Of a stretch of 64,000 nt of DNA, positions 44,369 through 53,279 are shown one piece after another; the first letter of the stretch is position 1; each line of letters begins with the position of its first letter. This DNA comes from Pseudomonas sp. Leaf58 (GTDB taxonomy: Bacteria > Pseudomonadota > Gammaproteobacteria > Pseudomonadales > Pseudomonadaceae). The translations under genes and the position numbers were made by a program. The notes under the pieces were generated by a model. That model made no database searches. It saw only the letters and a list, made by a program, of their open reading frames with translations, and had not been told where the DNA came from. The stretch is from NCBI RefSeq assembly GCF_003627215.1, contig NZ_CP032678.1:744001-808000 (forward strand). The letters are read 5' to 3'.

Positions 44369-45466
44369 TTATTCGTTGTTCAGTTCTTTGATCAGCGCAA
44401 CCGCCTGGATTTTCATTTCCGGCAACACGCGCACGCGCACGTTTCGCGCTTTGGCAAGCATCAGCAGATGAGCTACCGCAGGCTCCGAGGGATCCCGCAC
44501 AATGAGCGCTTCCGGCATGCGCCGCAGCAGCACGCGGCTCGCTTCACCAAGACCCGGTTTGATCTTGTTGCGATCCACGGCATGCTCAAGGTGGCTGATC
44601 GTGCGCAGCAGCTTGTGCATTTCTTCCGCCACGATGGACGGCGCACGCACTTTTTCGAACGCGTCCAGGCCAATCTGGCGCAAATCCAACGGGTTGTCAT
44701 GAATCAGTTGATCGACCAGCCCCATCATGTGATTGACGAAACTCAGGCTCCGATCGTGCTCAGCCAGGTCAGCCAGGTAAACGCCCCCATGCATTTGCGG
44801 GACGTTGTTTTCCTGGCGATACACCGACCGCGAGATCAGCCCGGAAATCGGGGCATTGAGCAGGCAGGTGGGCACCAGGGAATCCAGGCGGGTGGCAGCA
44901 AAGTTGGCCACGCCCGCAATGTCGCTCAGGACAAACAGCTCATCCTTGATTCCGGGGTAGCGGTCTTGCAGCGCTACAATCGACGCCGACAGTTCGCGGC
45001 GGATCACGCCCTTTCCCGTCCACCCATCGACAAACACGAGGTCTTCAGGCGCGTGCCCCAAGGCCATGATGTGATCGATGGCCACGCTGTCCAGGCCACG
45101 GTCACGCACAATGGACACGGCAAAGTGCGGGGCCTGATAGCCGTAGTGATTCAGAATGCGCTTGAGCACTACGCCCACCGGGGTTCCCCCGCGCACCAGG
45201 GACACCAGCACGGGACGCTTGCGCGACGCGGCGATCATGCCCGCCAGGTCAAGCAGCTGGCCGGCTAGCGCCTGGCCAAAGTCGGCGACTTGCTTATCAA
45301 ACAGCTCCAGGTAGGCGCCGCCCGGCTCTTTCTCACGAGAAAGCATTTCGCTGTAGTGCGTGCCCGACTGGATGGCCGCTTCCTTTTCCTCGACGGACAG
45401 GAAAACAGGTTCCACAGGGTGCAGCAGCACCTGCACGTCGTCTTTTTCGTAAGAATGCTGCAGCAT
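44369..45466 (-). CDS. PELOTA/phosphoribosyltransferase-type Ter biosynthetic protein (StiP-like), 365 aa
   Basis: ATG 45466 overlaps the HAD stop by one base. The N-terminal half has a PRTase core: LVSLVRGGTPVGVVLKRIL and the PRPP loop LVFVDGWTGKGVIRREL. The C-terminal half (RMPEALIVRDPSEPAVAHLL and onward) is the PELOTA-type RNA-binding-like domain. Annotated in other genomes as a StiP family protein. Likely step: transfer to or from a phosphoribosyl group in the ter metabolite pathway. Confidence 0.82.
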   Translation of the reverse strand: MLQHSYEKDDVQVLLHPVEPVFLSVEEKEAAIQSGTHYSEMLSREKEPGGAYLELFDKQVADFGQALAGQLLDLAGMIAASRKRPVLVSLVRGGTPVGVVLKRILNHYGYQAPHFAVSIVRDRGLDSVAIDHIMALGHAPEDLVFVDGWTGKGVIRRELSASIVALQDRYPGIKDELFVLSDIAGVANFAATRLDSLVPTCLLNAPISGLISRSVYRQENNVPQMHGGVYLADLAEHDRSLSFVNHMMGLVDQLIHDNPLDLRQIGLDAFEKVRAPSIVAEEMHKLLRTISHLEHAVDRNKIKPGLGEASRVLLRRMPEALIVRDPSEPAVAHLLMLAKARNVRVRVLPEMKIQAVALIKELNNE

Positions 45467-46346
45467 CAGAGTGTCTCCTTGTCCATTTCCTTGCGCGCCG
45501 TCTCGAAGGCAGACAGGGCAATAGGGCTTTGAGTCGGGGCCATCATGAAGTGGCCGTTCTGCATGAATTCGAGGTCGGTGATCGAGTCGCCGATGCACAC
45601 GTTCACTGGATTCTGGATGTCCAGAAAATCACGTGCACGATCAAAGCGGCTGTCGCCCAGTCCGTCGACCAAGGCTTGCTGCAGGCGCTTGACCGCTTTG
45701 CCTTTGGACACAAACGTCGGCCACAAACACACCGAGTCCGCCGTTTCATGCAGCACGTAAGCACCTGCCATACGCGCAATCGGCTCAGCAAAGCGCACGC
45801 GGCAAATCTGCTGAAGCTCTTTCACCCGCTCCGGATCATCGTGCGTGACGGAGAGGACGATGTAGAGCGGCAGGTGCAGCTTGCCCAACTGGATCATGTC
45901 GATGCGAATCGAATCGAGCAGTCTGCATCACGCAGCCGGCTTTCGATCTGCTCATAATCCTTGGTCAGGCGGCGAATATTGGCCTGCACCTGGGACAGGT
46001 ACTCATCCTGCCAGCGCTCGACCGCATGCCATTGCGCGTCGCCGTTGTTGTCTCGCACCAGCAACGTGGCACCCAGGTCAGTCAGGGCCAAGTCGTATTC
46101 GCGACCGGTCACCCAGCCTGTCACCCGCTCCATTTGCTCGTGAGAACGCGCAGTCACTGGAATGACATAACCGTTGCCAGCCATCAGGTTGAACAGGTGC
46201 TGTTGATCAGGCCTGGCATAGCCCTGGTGTGCACCTTTGCTGTCTTCGGTCATCGGGTGGATGCCGGCAGGGTCGGATTTGAGACTCTGAAACAAGGTGT
46301 GATCCAGGTCGGAATAATAAACGAATGTAGGAGTGGCATTGAGCAT
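45466..46346 (-). CDS. HAD-superfamily phosphatase of the ter pathway, about 293 aa, frameshifted
   Basis: The first part (ATG 46346, MLNATPTFVYYSDLDHTLFQ) has HAD motif I, DLDHT. The second part, in the -1 frame from about 45897, has the motif III/IV region: FVSKGKAVKRLQQALVD (Lys) and VCIGDSITDLEFM (GD-x3-D). Neither half is a complete HAD; together, with one added base, they make 294 codons. The halves overlap as ATGA at 45894-45897, so a split two-gene arrangement is possible but leaves motif III/IV separate from motif I. Cof/sucrose-phosphatase-like; it probably removes phosphate from a nucleotide-like intermediate. Confidence 0.75.
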
Positions 46347-46367
46347 GGTGGAAACCCTCTTTTCCTC

Positions 46368-46396
46368 AATATATGGCTTAATTGACAAAGTGTCAA
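46368..46396 (-). promoter_or_regulatory. Promoter of the HAD-PELOTA-CitE-TerB-vWA operon with operator
   Basis: TTGACA (46396-46391), 17-bp spacer, TATATT (46373-46368) on the minus strand. The perfect repeat TTGACA-AAG-TGTCAA (46382-46396) covers the -35 box; it is the best copy of the recurring element. Confidence 0.8.
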
Positions 46397-46426
46397 CGCC
46401 GCCGAATTAAATCGGCGCGTTAATAA

Positions 46427-46446
46427 TTGCCAACCTGTCACAGGTT
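46427..46446. promoter_or_regulatory. Second operator-like site and palindrome upstream of the HAD promoter
   Basis: TTGCCA-ACC-TGTCAC (46427-46441) matches the recurring 15-bp element and overlaps the palindrome AACCTG-TCA-CAGGTT (46432-46446), which includes the stop of the PRTase gene. A stem CGCCGA/TCGGCG lies between it and the promoter. Confidence 0.45.
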
Positions 46447-47605
46447 ATGACAAACATGCCCATTCTTTCATTGAGATTGGGATGGCGCCATCCAATTGAG
46501 CGCAAAATTCGATGATGCGCTCATCGAGATCACGTTCACACAACACGATGATGGCCCCGTAGGTGCCTGGCGCCAGGTTGTAGAGAAAGTGGGCAACGCC
46601 ATCACCCAGGGGGTCTGGAACGCTGAGCGCATGCTCGATCGCACCGTAGACCATTACGGGAGAGCGGGTCGTCGATTGCACGAAGCAGGTCGCGCCACGC
46701 CGCTCCAGCTCGCGAGCCACCAGGTAGGAGGCGTGCATGAACTCACCTTGGCCCAGCACCAGGATCGGCTTGGTCGCATCGTTGCCCAGGGCCAGCATAT
46801 CCAATTTATCTTTAAAGGATGCAGGTGCCTGCATCAAGCCCTGCAGACCCATCCTGCCCCACTGGTCACTGAGCTTGTCGGATGCCAGCATCGGCACACC
46901 AGAAGACACGGGAGGTACGAGCGTCAGTGGCTTTGCCTGGAACTCGAACGAGCCTTTGAGCAGGTAGCAGCAGGGCCGAAGGGTTTCTTTGGACAGGCAG
47001 GTCAGCGTCACCCAGACAACCCGCTCCAGGTTTGGCATTCGGGTGCGGATCGACTGCTCAAGGTTCAAGAACGTGCGACCTGTCGAGACTTCATCGTCGA
47101 TCAATACCAGAGTTTTGGCCTGTTGGAACAGATCGAGCTGCTCGCCCTGCGGCAGGTACATCCACTGCTCAGCAGCGTGTGAATGTTCCTCGCGGAACTC
47201 GATGCGCGGCGCAGGGCCCATGTCATAGCGCGTCGACGTGAGGAACACCCACGGGTTGTCGCGCCCCAGGCGCTCAAGCGCCGCTTCGTAGACGCCGTGG
47301 CCCAAGCCCGTGGCAGTCTCCGCCATGGCGGCGAACACCGTGGGCGCGCCTGGTTCGATGTGCGCCTGCAACTGATCCACCAAGGCCTCATGCGCCTCGC
47401 GAATCAGCGCTGGGCGGGTGGGGATATGTTTGCCCAGCAGCTTGCTGACGAACAGGAAGCCGCGCTTGGGATTGATCCTGGCGCCTACCCCCATGCACTT
47501 TTCAAATGACCAGGGGCTTTCACTGACGTGGATGGTGAGGCTCCCGGTGGGAAGCTCCAGTTGAAAGGACGCTTGATCCTGTTGTGCCGATACTGGGGCG
47601 AGCAT
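46445..47605 (-). CDS. Phosphoribosyltransferase-TRSP domain protein of the ter pathway, 386 aa
   Basis: PRTase half: VFLTSTRYDMGPAP and the PRPP loop TLVLIDDEVSTGRTFLNL (about 167-184). The C-terminal half (KPILVLGQGEFMHASYLVAR, CFVQSTTRSPVMVYG) matches the TRSP module that accompanies it in Ter systems. It lies six bases downstream of the ATP-grasp gene in the same operon. Role: phosphoribosyl transfer on the proposed metabolite. Confidence 0.85.
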   Translation of the reverse strand: MLAPVSAQQDQASFQLELPTGSLTIHVSESPWSFEKCMGVGARINPKRGFLFVSKLLGKHIPTRPALIREAHEALVDQLQAHIEPGAPTVFAAMAETATGLGHGVYEAALERLGRDNPWVFLTSTRYDMGPAPRIEFREEHSHAAEQWMYLPQGEQLDLFQQAKTLVLIDDEVSTGRTFLNLEQSIRTRMPNLERVVWVTLTCLSKETLRPCCYLLKGSFEFQAKPLTLVPPVSSGVPMLASDKLSDQWGRMGLQGLMQAPASFKDKLDMLALGNDATKPILVLGQGEFMHASYLVARELERRGATCFVQSTTRSPVMVYGAIEHALSVPDPLGDGVAHFLYNLAPGTYGAIIVLCERDLDERIIEFCAQLDGAIPISMKEWACLS

Positions 47606-47610
47606 GGTGG

Positions 47611-48711
47611 TTATCCTTCTACCAGAGAGGGGAAGCGACGCAGGGGAACATGGATGATCGAGGCATGTACACGCGTACCGATCACAGGCGCGGGAACTTT
47701 GTCAGCACTGCCGCCCGCAGTCAGCTTCAACCACCACCAGGGCAGGTTTACGCCGGCACGCACGCTCATGCCGGTGCCACCGGAGAAGCGAGGGTTGATT
47801 TCCAACACCTTCAGCTCACCCTGCTTGTTGCGCAGGAACTGGGCATTGAAAACACCTTTGAGTTTGAACACGTCAACCAGGGTGCGGCAGTAGTCCAGCA
47901 GGATTTCGTCCTGAACGATGACTTGCCCCCGGTTACCCCCCTGTTTTTCACGGGCCACTGCCGTCACCAGCTTGCCGTCCCAGGCCAGGCAGTCCACGGA
48001 ATACTCGGGGCCGCCGAGAAACTCCATGACCATCCAGTTGCTGTGGCCGTGCTGCGAGCCGTTCTGGTGCGCCAACGCGCTGAACTGCTCAGCTTTGATG
48101 ATGCGACGATCAGGATGGAACAGTTGCTGATGGGCGTCGGGGGTGACGGCCAGGCGGAAGAAGCCTTGACCATAGATCCCGCGCACCGGCTTGACGCAGA
48201 TAGGGGTATCCAGATCATGATCGTCCGACATGGTCGACAGTACGCCCTGGGCCACGCCATCCAGGCCATTGGCGTCGCCGTCATTCCAAATGTCCCACGC
48301 GGGCAGCATGCGCTGCTGACCGTGCGCCGCCAGTGTTTCATAGAACGCCGACTTGTCATCGATCGCATCCCACGAGGATGCCGGACAGCCGTAGACCAGC
48401 TGGACACCCAGGGCGTTGAAGCGTGCCTCTGCCTGGGTCAGGGTCTTGAAGTGATCTCCCACCACCAGGCGATCGATTTTATGGCGTGCCGCGAAGGCCA
48501 GGGCCCACTGCACATACGCCTCACCGCTGACGTCGGGCTCGGCCTCACCATGATCGGCTTCGGGGAACCCGACAAACCAGGGGTTTTTGTGGGTGCAGAC
48601 AATCTTGTTGATGAGCCGCTGTTCCACGAGCAGTTGATCTTCTCGCTCGCGAATTGCACGCATGATAGCGGTGAGGGAAACGCCGCTGTTGAACCAGACA
48701 TTCAGCTTCAT
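47611..48711 (-). CDS. ATP-grasp ligase of the ter pathway, 366 aa
   Basis: An N-terminal Rossmann-like part (MKLNVWFNSGVSLTAIMRAI), then the ATP-grasp fold: CVKPVRGIYGQGFFRL (nucleotide lysine and glycine loop), MVMEFLGGPEYSVDC (acidic hinge) and ELKVLEINPRFSGGTGMS (metal-binding E-x-N). Members join a carboxylate to an amine with ATP. Ter clusters use it with the PRTases. First gene of a two-gene unit. Confidence 0.88.
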   Translation of the reverse strand: MKLNVWFNSGVSLTAIMRAIREREDQLLVEQRLINKIVCTHKNPWFVGFPEADHGEAEPDVSGEAYVQWALAFAARHKIDRLVVGDHFKTLTQAEARFNALGVQLVYGCPASSWDAIDDKSAFYETLAAHGQQRMLPAWDIWNDGDANGLDGVAQGVLSTMSDDHDLDTPICVKPVRGIYGQGFFRLAVTPDAHQQLFHPDRRIIKAEQFSALAHQNGSQHGHSNWMVMEFLGGPEYSVDCLAWDGKLVTAVAREKQGGNRGQVIVQDEILLDYCRTLVDVFKLKGVFNAQFLRNKQGELKVLEINPRFSGGTGMSVRAGVNLPWWWLKLTAGGSADKVPAPVIGTRVHASIIHVPLRRFPSLVEG

Positions 48712-48750
48712 TGGTGGATTGCTCGTACGGGAAATAATTCAAGCCCGTAG

Positions 48751-48784
48751 AATATGGCATAAATTGTCTTTTTGGCAATGCCAA
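48751..48784 (-). promoter_or_regulatory. Promoter of the ATP-grasp/PRTase unit with overlapping operators
   Basis: TTGCCA (48778-48773), 16-bp spacer, CATATT (48756-48751) on the minus strand. TTGTCT-TTT-TGGCAA (48764-48778) fits the recurring element, and a perfect palindrome TTGGCA-A-TGCCAA (48772-48784) overlaps it. Confidence 0.65.
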
Positions 48785-48805
48785 TTTATGCTTTATTCGT
48801 TCCAC

Positions 48806-49750
48806 TCAGATGATTTCGAAAATGCTCGATGGATCGGTGCTCATGTGTGCTCGACTCGCGTCATTTACTAGCCCGGCAGGCGTCCTGGCAGGCCCTGTTG
48901 CATCCATCAACACAAAGCGGCGTCCTTTGTACGGGTACACGATATCACCCGCCTGTGGCGCCATTTCAGCACCCAGGAGCATGTGATCACCAGTACCGAT
49001 CAGGATGATGCCCATGCTGGGGTAGGTGCTCTTCAGAAAGGTGGCGAGGGCCACCTGTTTTGTCTCACAGTCCCCCCGGTTTTCCGCGAGCATGGCAGCC
49101 GGCGTCAGGACGCCGAAGTCAGTCGACTGCTGCAGGGAATCGTACGGAATCGCCTGCAGGAAGCTGAGATAGCTATTGACCTGGTCTCTGGGGGCTGGAT
49201 AGCGCCGGGGCCAGCTTTGCACCACAGGCTTGATCAGAGGCAGGGCGTCATGCACCATCTGCTGATAATTGAAGCTCACCTCGGCGTCATCAGAAATCCA
49301 TAGGTAGGTGTTGGCTTTGATGCGGGAAACCAGATGCTGTTGGGCCTGTTCCAGGGCATTCAAGCGCCTTTGCAACTCGCCTGAATCCTGACCTTGCGCC
49401 TGGACGTTGATGCCCGCCGCCTCCTGGGTGACCGTAAATGCATAATTCGCATCCGACAGCCGCGTGGCTAGCGCGGTAATTTCATTGAAGATCAGCAGCC
49501 CCAGCTGGTCAGCACGAATGCTCATTTTTGGATCTTTGGTCACAATGGTTGAGAATTCAGGGGTAACCTGCAATTCGAGCAGGAGCGGCTGCTGCGCATA
49601 GTCTTGCCACTGATACCGGAACGTCTCATGGCCTGGCGTGCGCTGATGGCTGAATTGGTTGTCCTGGGCATTGGTATGCTGCGCCAAAAGCAGAATCAGC
49701 GCAGCACCTGCCGCTTTAGAAATGTAATTCACTCCAAACCCACCTGTCAT
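48806..49750 (-). CDS. Periplasmic transglutaminase-like cysteine protein, 314 aa
   Basis: Signal peptide (about 8-28, AAGALILLL-type core with cleavage near TNAQ). The C-terminal half has the Cys-His-Asp triad of the transglutaminase/papain fold: NRGDCETKQ (C228), IGTGDHMLLG (H256) and FVLMDATGP (D283). Such enzymes cleave or cross-link peptide bonds; an envelope substrate is likely. ATG 49750 overlaps the end of the upstream paralogue by 35 bases; GTG 49732 is an alternative. Confidence 0.75.
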   Translation of the reverse strand: MTGGFGVNYISKAAGAALILLLAQHTNAQDNQFSHQRTPGHETFRYQWQDYAQQPLLLELQVTPEFSTIVTKDPKMSIRADQLGLLIFNEITALATRLSDANYAFTVTQEAAGINVQAQGQDSGELQRRLNALEQAQQHLVSRIKANTYLWISDDAEVSFNYQQMVHDALPLIKPVVQSWPRRYPAPRDQVNSYLSFLQAIPYDSLQQSTDFGVLTPAAMLAENRGDCETKQVALATFLKSTYPSMGIILIGTGDHMLLGAEMAPQAGDIVYPYKGRRFVLMDATGPARTPAGLVNDASRAHMSTDPSSIFEII

Positions 49751-50609
49751 TGAGATCCAAGAATTGAGGGGGAATGCGCCCAAGCGGATAGGGTGTTGGC
49801 CCGGTGGCATCCATGAGTACGATGTGTCGCCCTTTGTGTTCAATGGTAGTGTCCATAGGCATGTCCAGGGCGATGCCGGCAATGATGTGCTCGCGATCCG
49901 GGAGGTTGATCAGGTAGATGGGCCTGTCGCGAAATAGCTCCCTGAGCACGCCGACCAAGAACACCTGCTTGCCTTCACAGTCGCCGCGCTGCTCCACCAG
50001 CATGGGAATGGGCGGTGACATCGGAAAGGGCTGGGTCAGCAGATCGTCGTACGGTATGGATTGCAGGAATGCGAGCAGCTGGTTGATGAGCTGGAGGGGC
50101 TCATTGACCCCGAATTTGGCAAGAAATGCCCTGGCAACCGTGTTGAAAACATCCTGGTTGTCCTGTGCAATCGCCTGATAATCGGGCCGTATCCCGGCGC
50201 TCCCGGCGTCGTAGATGAAATACCCATTTTCCGAAGGATCGGCAATTGATACCTCGACTTCGGTGCGTATTCTGCCCCGCTCTTGCTCGGCATCCGCCAG
50301 AAGCCCTGCGGGCGCGCTCACAGCGATATCGAATTGATCGACTGAGCCAGTTACCCTGAAGATGATATCGGACGTTGAGGACGCTCTGGCGAGCATCCAG
50401 GCCGTGTCGTATGCCCTGACCTGGACTTCAGCCAGGCTGACCTGATCCTTTTCCGACAGCATGCCCTCTACCAGCCGTTTAGAGGGCAGGTCGAAGGTTA
50501 TGGTCTGCTGCTGGCCATTAAAGTCTGTCCAGCCGTAGGTCAACGGCTGGGCCAGCGCCATCGGGCTGCACGCCAGCAAAGCGGCGAAAAGAACCTGTTT
50601 TAGTGTCAT
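49716..50609 (-). CDS. Periplasmic transglutaminase-like cysteine protein, 297 aa (paralogue)
   Basis: A signal peptide (MTLKQVLFAALLACSPMALA) precedes a β-rich N-terminal domain. The triad is C211 (QRGDCEGKQ), H241 (DREHIIAG) and D267 (IVLMDATGP), in the same spacing as the gene downstream, with LQSIPYDDL before the catalytic core in both. The two are coupled. They are not standard ter genes and may be a local envelope extension of the stress response. Confidence 0.75.
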   Translation of the reverse strand: MTLKQVLFAALLACSPMALAQPLTYGWTDFNGQQQTITFDLPSKRLVEGMLSEKDQVSLAEVQVRAYDTAWMLARASSTSDIIFRVTGSVDQFDIAVSAPAGLLADAEQERGRIRTEVEVSIADPSENGYFIYDAGSAGIRPDYQAIAQDNQDVFNTVARAFLAKFGVNEPLQLINQLLAFLQSIPYDDLLTQPFPMSPPIPMLVEQRGDCEGKQVFLVGVLRELFRDRPIYLINLPDREHIIAGIALDMPMDTTIEHKGRHIVLMDATGPTPYPLGRIPPQFLDLNDRWVWSELHF

Positions 50610-50730
50610 GGGTCAATTATGGCAAAACCCGATGACCAATGCCATGGCCACTACCAGATAGCCCACCCTAATGCCCTAAAGCGCCCCAACACCTTGCACC
50701 CATCGGCTACAAAAGGCGAGATCACGGAAA

Positions 50731-51087
50731 TTAGGATATCTCAGTTTTTTTCACCAACCAGGCGCCGAGCTTCTGGCAGACGGGCTGTAACTCAACAAGG
50801 ATTGAGCCAAGATCGGCTAGCACACCTCGTAAGATCAAAATGACAAATAAGAACACTATAACCGTTGATAAGATCACTATGCCTCCCATGATTGGCACCA
50901 AAACCAACGTTTCTATGGCATGGGACACACCTTCCATGGCGATTTTTCCCCCACCCTCGGTTATTTGGTGCAAAATCCACTGGAGCGTCAAACCGGCGCC
51001 CATGCAAAGTAAATAGCCTCCACAGATACAGCCGGTGAGCAGGATAGCGCCGAACGTAGTGGGGTAACGTTTGATGAGAGCTTTCAT
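50731..51087 (-). CDS. Small membrane protein, 118 aa (family copy 1)
   Basis: ATG 51087 gives MKALIKRYPTTFGAILLTG, the signature start of a three-member local family. Two hydrophobic segments (about 12-32 and 60-90) are separated by a polar loop. An in-frame start at 51294 would add implausible sequence. Function unknown; inner-membrane location inferred. Confidence 0.7.
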   Translation of the reverse strand: MKALIKRYPTTFGAILLTGCICGGYLLCMGAGLTLQWILHQITEGGGKIAMEGVSHAIETLVLVPIMGGIVILSTVIVFLFVILILRGVLADLGSILVELQPVCQKLGAWLVKKTEIS

Positions 51088-51188
51088 GTTTTTTCTCCAG
51101 ACGTAGCCATGATTTGAAGGCATGGCATGCATATTTTGTGCGACATGCGCGCACAGTCTTTGGCAACGATCTATCTGCGCTTGCGCTA

Positions 51189-51554
51189 TTAGCACTTGTT
51201 TCGGCAGTATTTGCGCAAGAACCAGTTTCCAAGGGCTGTTGAGATCGCCAAAACAATCCAATAGATGATCGTGCAGATGACGAAGGCCAGCCAAAGAGAG
51301 GAAATGACCATCATGCCACCCAGGGGCCTGAAAACGTAGTCATTGATGCCAGGTGACTGGCTGACAAAACGGACGAATGTCAGACCGTGTTCATTCGTTA
51401 ACCAGTCACAGACAAAGCCAAGGCCATAACACACGGCGTAGGTCGCAAACCCGCCCACCACCAGAACAACCAGCCCCAGCAGTGCCGGATGTTTACGGAC
51501 TAAATTGATCACATCATTCTCTAAAAAGGATTGCATATTGCTGGCGATTTTCAC
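51189..51554 (-). CDS. Small membrane protein, 121 aa (family copy 2)
   Basis: GTG 51554 overlaps the preceding stop (GTGA), so it is coupled to copy 3. Its N terminus NLVRKHPALLGLVVLVVGG aligns with the other two copies, and the two-segment layout is the same. ATG 51536 is an alternative start. It ends in KYCRNKC. Confidence 0.7.
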   Translation of the reverse strand: MKIASNMQSFLENDVINLVRKHPALLGLVVLVVGGFATYAVCYGLGFVCDWLTNEHGLTFVRFVSQSPGINDYVFRPLGGMMVISSLWLAFVICTIIYWIVLAISTALGNWFLRKYCRNKC

Positions 51555-51901
51555 CCTGTTACCCCGCTACCACCTTGCTTGGCGTACAGCCACGCGCCGA
51601 GCGATTGTGCCGTTCGGTAAATGCCCACAGAAAGTGCAATCACGAGTGCGCACACCGCTCCGACAAAAACGACTGCGATCGCCACCCAGAATAGGGTGCC
51701 CGCGCCCCGCATAGGTATGTACAACAGCAGGTTGATGGCCTGAGTTTTCCCACGAGGCAATGTCAAGGCTAGCTGGAAATGCTCCACTGCCCAGGTGGTC
51801 AGAAGTCCCAAGGAGTCCAATCCCAGGTAAACCGCACATATAATGCCCAGCAGCAGAACTGACCCAAAAAGCGTCGGGTATTTCTTGATCAGTTTTTTCA
51901 T
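51551..51901 (-). CDS. Small membrane protein, 116 aa (family copy 3)
   Basis: ATG 51901 gives MKKLIKKYPTLFGSVLLLG, nearly the same start as copy 1. Two membrane segments. It is first of the three copies and lies 90 bases downstream of terZ, so the set is probably read from the terC promoter. Confidence 0.72.
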   Translation of the reverse strand: MKKLIKKYPTLFGSVLLLGIICAVYLGLDSLGLLTTWAVEHFQLALTLPRGKTQAINLLLYIPMRGAGTLFWVAIAVVFVGAVCALVIALSVGIYRTAQSLGAWLYAKQGGSGVTG

Positions 51902-51991
51902 GATTGCACTATTTCTCGGGTTGAACATTCCAGATCTTGCTAAAAAACCCGGTGATTGCGCACCGGGTTTTTCATATGAGCCGATCAAGCG

Positions 51992-52555
51992 TCAGATGAC
52001 GTTCTGGACGTCTTGCATCAGCTGGCTCGCGATCTGGCAGTTGGTCGCATGGCCGATCGCCTTGACCTTCCAGCCGTCGCCGTGGCGATACGCCGAAACC
52101 ATGATCATGGCGGTGTGCTTGCCTTTTTCAGACAGGATGAACTTGGCCTGCTCGGTGCCTTTGTCGTCATACAGGCGACAGCTGGCGTTTTCGACCTTCT
52201 CGAAGTCTTGTTTGGTGAAGGAGTTGACGGTGAACACCAGGTACTCGACGGTGGCCGGCACAGTCGCCAGATTGACGCGAATGGTTTCGTCATCCCCACT
52301 GCCTTCGCCGGTACGGTTGTCGCCAGAGTGATGAATGCTGCCACACTTGCTATCCAGCTGGCGGAACCAGACCTGATCGACCAGCTGCTTGTCCTTGTTC
52401 AGCATCAGGCAGGATGCATCCAGGTCAACACTGGTGCGGCCCAGGAAGCCGGAAACGCCGTCCCAGGCCAGGCCCATGCTCAGGGTGGTGAATTTGGTGC
52501 CATCAGGTTTTTCGAGCGAGATCCGCTGATTTTTCTGCAGGTTGATAACCGACAT
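51992..52555 (-). CDS. terZ: TerD-family protein TerZ
   Basis: A 187-aa TerD-domain protein starting MSVINLQKNQRISLEK at ATG 52555. VDLDASCLMLN, VWFRQLDSKCGSIHHSGDNR and TGEGSGDDETIRVNL carry the acidic residues that bind calcium in this fold; VEYLVFTVNSF matches TerZ rather than TerD. Proposed role: cytoplasmic metal-sensing partner of TerC and TerB. Confidence 0.88.
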   Translation of the reverse strand: MSVINLQKNQRISLEKPDGTKFTTLSMGLAWDGVSGFLGRTSVDLDASCLMLNKDKQLVDQVWFRQLDSKCGSIHHSGDNRTGEGSGDDETIRVNLATVPATVEYLVFTVNSFTKQDFEKVENASCRLYDDKGTEQAKFILSEKGKHTAMIMVSAYRHGDGWKVKAIGHATNCQIASQLMQDVQNVI

Positions 52556-52609
52556 GGAGATTACCTCTAGAGGGCAGCCAGCATGGCCAGCTGCCGTTGG
52601 CATGGGGGG

Positions 52610-53197
52610 TTAGGCGGTGGCAGTCAGACCGGCTTGGGCCAGCACACCGATCAGACCCGAGGCGTAGCCCTGGTTGATGGTGTTGATCTTCCAGCCGCCG
52701 TCGTGGCGATAGATCTCGACCAGCACGACGCAGGTTTCGGTCGAGTAGTCTTCCGACGGGTCGTAGGTGTGGCTGACTTCGCCGGTGTCTTCGTCGATGA
52801 AGCGCACCCCGGTGTTGCTGACCTGGCCGAAGGTCAGGTTGTGGGCCGCCGCGTCGTGGATGGTGATCTGGAACTGGATGCGATGAACATCCGCCGCCAC
52901 GGCGTCCAGGTCGATGGTGATGGTCTCGGCGTCGCCTTCGGCACCGCCCTGGCGGTTGTCACCATGAGTTTTCACTGCGCCATCGGGGCTGACAGGGTTG
53001 CCGTAGAACACGAAGTGCTTGTCACTCAGGGCCTTGCCCTCGGCATTGAGCAGGATGGCGCTGGCGTCCAGGTCGAAGTCGACACCGCCAGTGGCACGCT
53101 TGGCCCAGCGCAGGCCGACTTTCAGCTTTTTCAGCGACGGGTTGGCCTTGGTCAGGTCGATCTTCTGGCCCTTGCTCAGGCTGATGGTAGCAGTCAT
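52610..53197 (-). CDS. terD: Tellurium resistance protein TerD
   Basis: A 195-aa TerD domain: VDFDLDASAILLN, KTHGDNRQGGAEGDAETITI (calcium sites), FQITIHDAAAHNLTFGQVSN and VEIYRHDGGWKINTINQGY. Slightly longer than the typical 192 aa. Lies between terC and terZ. Binds calcium in characterised members. Confidence 0.92.
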   Translation of the reverse strand: MTATISLSKGQKIDLTKANPSLKKLKVGLRWAKRATGGVDFDLDASAILLNAEGKALSDKHFVFYGNPVSPDGAVKTHGDNRQGGAEGDAETITIDLDAVAADVHRIQFQITIHDAAAHNLTFGQVSNTGVRFIDEDTGEVSHTYDPSEDYSTETCVVLVEIYRHDGGWKINTINQGYASGLIGVLAQAGLTATA

Positions 53198-53279
53198 GGT
53201 GTAACTCCTTTCGCTTTTGCTTGATATTGAGTTTCAGGTTTTTCAGTGCCGCCCAACACCTGCTGGGCGGCGCGGTGAC

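Noticed and set aside
47584..48750. A 388-codon plus-strand open frame opposite the ATP-grasp gene
   Set aside because: It mirrors a well-supported ATP-grasp gene; the antisense frame is kept open by GC-rich codon bias and has no domain.
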